From NCBI GenBank assembly GCA_036346405.1, contig CM070561.1, forward strand, positions 5,954,834 to 6,018,833: DNA of 64,000 nt, in the 5' to 3' direction. The stretch comes from Phyllostachys edulis. Its lineage: Eukaryota > Streptophyta > Magnoliopsida > Poales > Poaceae. This document shows positions 60,816-64,000 of the stretch, one piece after another. The position numbers and the translations under genes were made by a program. Below the pieces are notes generated by a model. The model was not told where the DNA came from, searched no databases, and saw only the letters and a program-made list of their open reading frames with translations. Position 1 is the stretch's first letter; each line of letters opens with the position of its first letter.

Positions 60816-61304
60816 CTCCCCACCTCTGTTCCGCGCCATTGGATGCAAATCCAACGGCTGTGACCTCCTATCCCCTTTCCGCGCGCGACCTCCCTTTTCG
60901 TTTCGCAACCGTGCGATAGAGATCTAGCGGCTGTGACCTCCCCTTTTATTTGCACCACCGTCAGATCAAGATCTTGTGGTCACGACCTCCCCCTTTCCTT
61001 TGCAGACCCCCCCCGGTTCTGATCGAAGGGTCACGACCTCCCCCCTTTTCTTATCGAACGGTTGAGGGCAACGCCTGTTCTTCTCCTTCCTCGGGCTCGC
61101 GCATGTTCGCCATGGTAGAGGGGGAGCAGTGCCCTGTCACCTCCCAACCGCTTTTTGTCGCCAAAGATTAAATGCCGGTCACCTTCCGCCCTAGGTCTGC
61201 TCGACCGCCCCCATCCCCTCCGTGTCCTTGTGGCGCCATGGACCGAGCCATGGGCTAAGCTCACCATGGAGCTTAACCCTAGCTCATATGCCTCTACTCC
61301 CCAG

Positions 61305-61314
61305 CTATATAAGG
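61305..61314 (+). promoter_or_regulatory. TATA box of LTR C-right
   Basis: CTATATAAGG followed by a CT-rich leader. No ATG is found from here to the donor near 61603. Confidence 0.7.
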
Positions 61315-63082
61315 TCCTCCAGCACCTCCTTGGCTTCCTTTAAACACCTCCCCACTTGCTTTCGGCTTGTTGAGCTCTAATTATCCAAGAGCTCCTCGGC
61401 CGCCATTGTTGCACCTCGGAGCTCCTCGGTGCCGACTGGGTTCCAGGGGTCCTTCCTCTCCTCTCTGTGCTCCAGCTTGAACCTCTCATCTCGGTGGACC
61501 TTAACCCTAACTTAATTTTGGTTGACCTCTTCAGGGAGTAGCTAATTTGGAGTTGGTCCCCTTCGGCCGTGAGCACCCCCCCTTCTTCCCCATTGCCGGT
61601 AAGGACCTCCCCCTTTCAATTCCTTGTTCTGGGAGCACCTCCCAGCTATATGGAATACAATTTGATGACTCGGTGCGGTTAATTATGCCCAGGTCTTCTC
61701 CGTGTCGTCCTCCTCGGCGCCGGCAAGTTCCTCCGCCGCCAGAGCTCCTCTGTCCTCCTCGGTCCCTCCGCGACCTCTAGGTAACCTCCTGGTAGTCCCT
61801 AGACGTGTGGGCACCCGCTTGTATGGATGTTGTGGAGCTTTCATTCATTTTTGCTTTTGGACGTGTGCTACCGCGCCGCCCCTCTCCGGCTCGCCGGCAC
61901 TCTGGTCCACCACCGCGGGTGTGAGTGGTACCGGTGGAGCGCATCGCTATTGCGCACCTGCACTGCTTCCATTCGCACCGCCGTGGCCTGAGTCGCCGGC
62001 GGTGACCATTTCTTCGCCGTCGGTTTCGTTGTCGGACGAAACCGACAACTGTAGCGATGTCCTAGAGCCGTCCAGCTTTAGATCTGCGGGCGAGATCTCG
62101 CGGGGCCGTGCACGTGCGCTGTGTCGCATTGGTTGCGAGCCGTCCATCTCGCGATCAACGGTCCACGACCTCCGCCTCCCTTTGTGCGCGGGGCCTGCAA
62201 ACGCGCCGCGCGCGATCCAACTCGGGCCGTTGGATTCAAGATCAACGACCCATGTTCGTTAGATCTGCACGGGCGCGAGCGCGCGTTGCCAGCAGGTCTT
62301 GGGCCGTCCGATCCAGGATCAACGGCCCAGGTTCGTCCACGTCGTTTCCTTTTTAGGAATTTTCCGATGGAATTATTTGTAAACTGAAAAAGGTAATAAA
62401 CTTCAAAAATGCATAACTATTTCATTGTAGCTCCATTTGAGTTGATTCAAATTTTGGTAGCTCTGGTTTGAACTAAAATTTAGTCTAAAAATGGTTGTAA
62501 GTGTAGTTCGACTCCAGAAAATGGATTTGCAAATTGGTTTAGAAATAGACTTTAAATGTTGCTCTAAATGTTGCATTTTAACTTATAAATTGCATAAGTA
62601 TTTCTCTAGAGATCCTTTTTGAGTGAATCCAACTTTGTTGGCTTCCTATATTAGTGTACTAAATGTTAGAATAGGATTTAGGCATGTCACTATTTTTAAA
62701 AGAATTATGGGTGCATGTTTCTTGTGCTCTTTTGCATGTCTTTGAAAAATCATAAAACATGCATCATAGCTCCAAATGAGGTGAACTCAATTGTGTTATT
62801 CATCTCATGAGGTGCTTGACTTACCATAAAAATCCCAGGTGCAACACCTCTTTGGATAATTGTGCTTGAGAATTTAATTCGATGAACGAAGAAGATTTGA
62901 ATTTTCCAGTCGAAAGCAGATTTGTTTTGGCCATATCTTTTGCATTGAGAATCCAAATCGATTGGTTCTTGTTGCTAAATTCTTTAAAAATCATGCTCTT
63001 GTTAGAGAATTTGGAGAAAGTTTGCTGTGGAGTCCTTTTGGTTTTCCTCGTTCTTATCGGTTCTTTTGCGCTTTTTCGTTAG

Positions 63083-63145
63083 GTGCCGACGAGTGTGTTG
63101 ATCCCGTGAGTGATTCTTTGCAGCATAGTGAGCATATCCAACAAG
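63083..63145 (+). other. LTR C-right exon A
   Basis: After a TCGTTAG acceptor: ADECVDPVSDSLQHSEHIQQ, phase-1 end at CAAG|GCAAGC. Same length (63 nt) and phase as in LTR C-left although about a third of the residues differ. Confidence 0.4.
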
Positions 63146-64000
63146 GCAAGCAGTTTGATCATATCCCGTTAATCCCATTACTTTCAAAGTGTAATACTTT
63201 GTTTAACTTGTATGTATGCATGCTACTTTGTATTAAATTATCGATTAGTTGAGCCTATAGATGCATACTCTGTAGGTAAATATTCATTCTCTACTACTAA
63301 GCCTAGGATTATCTTGCTGTGATTTAGAGTTCGATGGATGGACTCTTATCACTTAGTAGTTTACGTGTTGATGCTTAGAAATGCTTAGCTAACAGTAGAA
63401 ATGGGCGGTTGTCGACTTATGTCGATGACCTTGATCACACAAAAATTATTATTCCATTATGTCCAACTTGTGCTTTGTTACTTTGTAAAGAAATAAAAAT
63501 GAAAACAAAATTGTTTCATGACTTGGGCACAATGGATATTGGTGTGATTTGTTGGGTGTGAATGGAATGGTGCTTAGGTCCCCAAGGACCGAGTTACTTG
63601 TGTCACTAAGCCAAGGGCTTTTGCGTGCTAACCACACGAGGGTATTGGGAACCCCTCTTGGCTAAGTACTTTGGGAGGTGTTAATTGTGGGTCGCAGGTG
63701 GTTAAAATTGTTTTTATAAGGGGAAGAGCACCCGCAGTTGCTTAGGCTAGGCCTGTGTCTCCTATCCTTTAGGTTGTCGCGACTCTTAATTAGCATCATT
63801 CATTGGAAATGCCTCAGAGGACTTAGCCGCGCTTAAGCATACCAAAGGAAGTGTGCTAAATAGCTCATTAAAAGCGGTCGGCGTGTGGGTACATTGGTAC
63901 ACCCGCAGGTTAAAACTATTCAATAGCCTCGCCCCTAGGTTATGGACATGCTTGGTAAGGTCGTGCAAGAACTAGACTAAACATTTAATTAAAACTTGTT

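Larger units (their letters stand above)
58028..64000 (+). repeat. LTR C-right (plus strand), runs off the window
   Basis: Starts TGTAACATCCC at 58028, inserted inside LTR C-left. Contains a U3 array (58620-59400 and 60816-61040), a copia solo LTR, TATA at 61305, a splice donor CCG|GTAAGG near 61603, exon A (63083-63145) and the shared LTR box (63919-63953). Exon B and the LTR end lie beyond 64000. Confidence 0.82.

Overview
This is plant nuclear DNA, almost certainly from a grass. It holds one intact host gene with short GC-rich exons and clean GT-AG introns, surrounded by long-LTR Ty3/gypsy elements of the chromodomain (Tekay-like) type, hAT elements with 8-bp target duplications, a Mutator-like element and an Angela-type copia LTR. 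The species cannot be named from the sequence. There are no bacterial genes, tRNAs, rRNAs or CRISPR arrays.

Layout. About 0.1-3.9 kb is a decayed solo LTR. 3.9-7.0 kb is intergenic with a small MITE. 7.2-8.5 kb (minus strand) is the one convincing host gene, a three-exon REF/SRPP-like (rubber elongation factor / small rubber particle) protein. Its upstream region is only about 390 bp long before an LTR retrotransposon (8.9-18.3 kb) begins. That element has two LTRs, a tRNA-Met-type primer site and a broken gag, but no pol; a 1.3-kb hAT element sits in its 3' LTR. 18.3-26.3 kb holds a FAR1/MULE-derived pseudogene, a second gypsy lineage (LTR, gag, protease only) and degenerate repeats. 26.3-31.8 kb is a minus-strand gypsy 3' half (partial RT, RNase H, integrase, chromodomain, LTR).

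That element was invaded by an LTR of another family (B1). B1 was itself split by an 11.8-kb block (33.2-45.0 kb) of family-A LTRs and gag-pol fragments in conflicting orientations, whose outer ends are flanked by ACAAG on both sides. 45.9-47.7 kb is a second hAT element. 48.0-55.7 kb is a Mutator-like transposase gene broken by LTRs B2 and A3. 55.7-64.0 kb contains two inverted LTRs of family C; the right one carries a copia solo LTR and runs off the window.

The most interesting signal is inside the LTRs. Several diverged families share a layout: TATA box, leader, intron, a short acidic 'exon A' ending at a GC-type splice donor (G|GCAAGT in most copies), then a hairpin whose stem shows a compensatory change, then a short 'exon B' that is open in the phase set by exon A and ends in TAG. 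Substitutions between sister copies fall mainly at synonymous third positions. I know of no described product. No ATG is visible upstream in the leaders I read, so translation is unproven.
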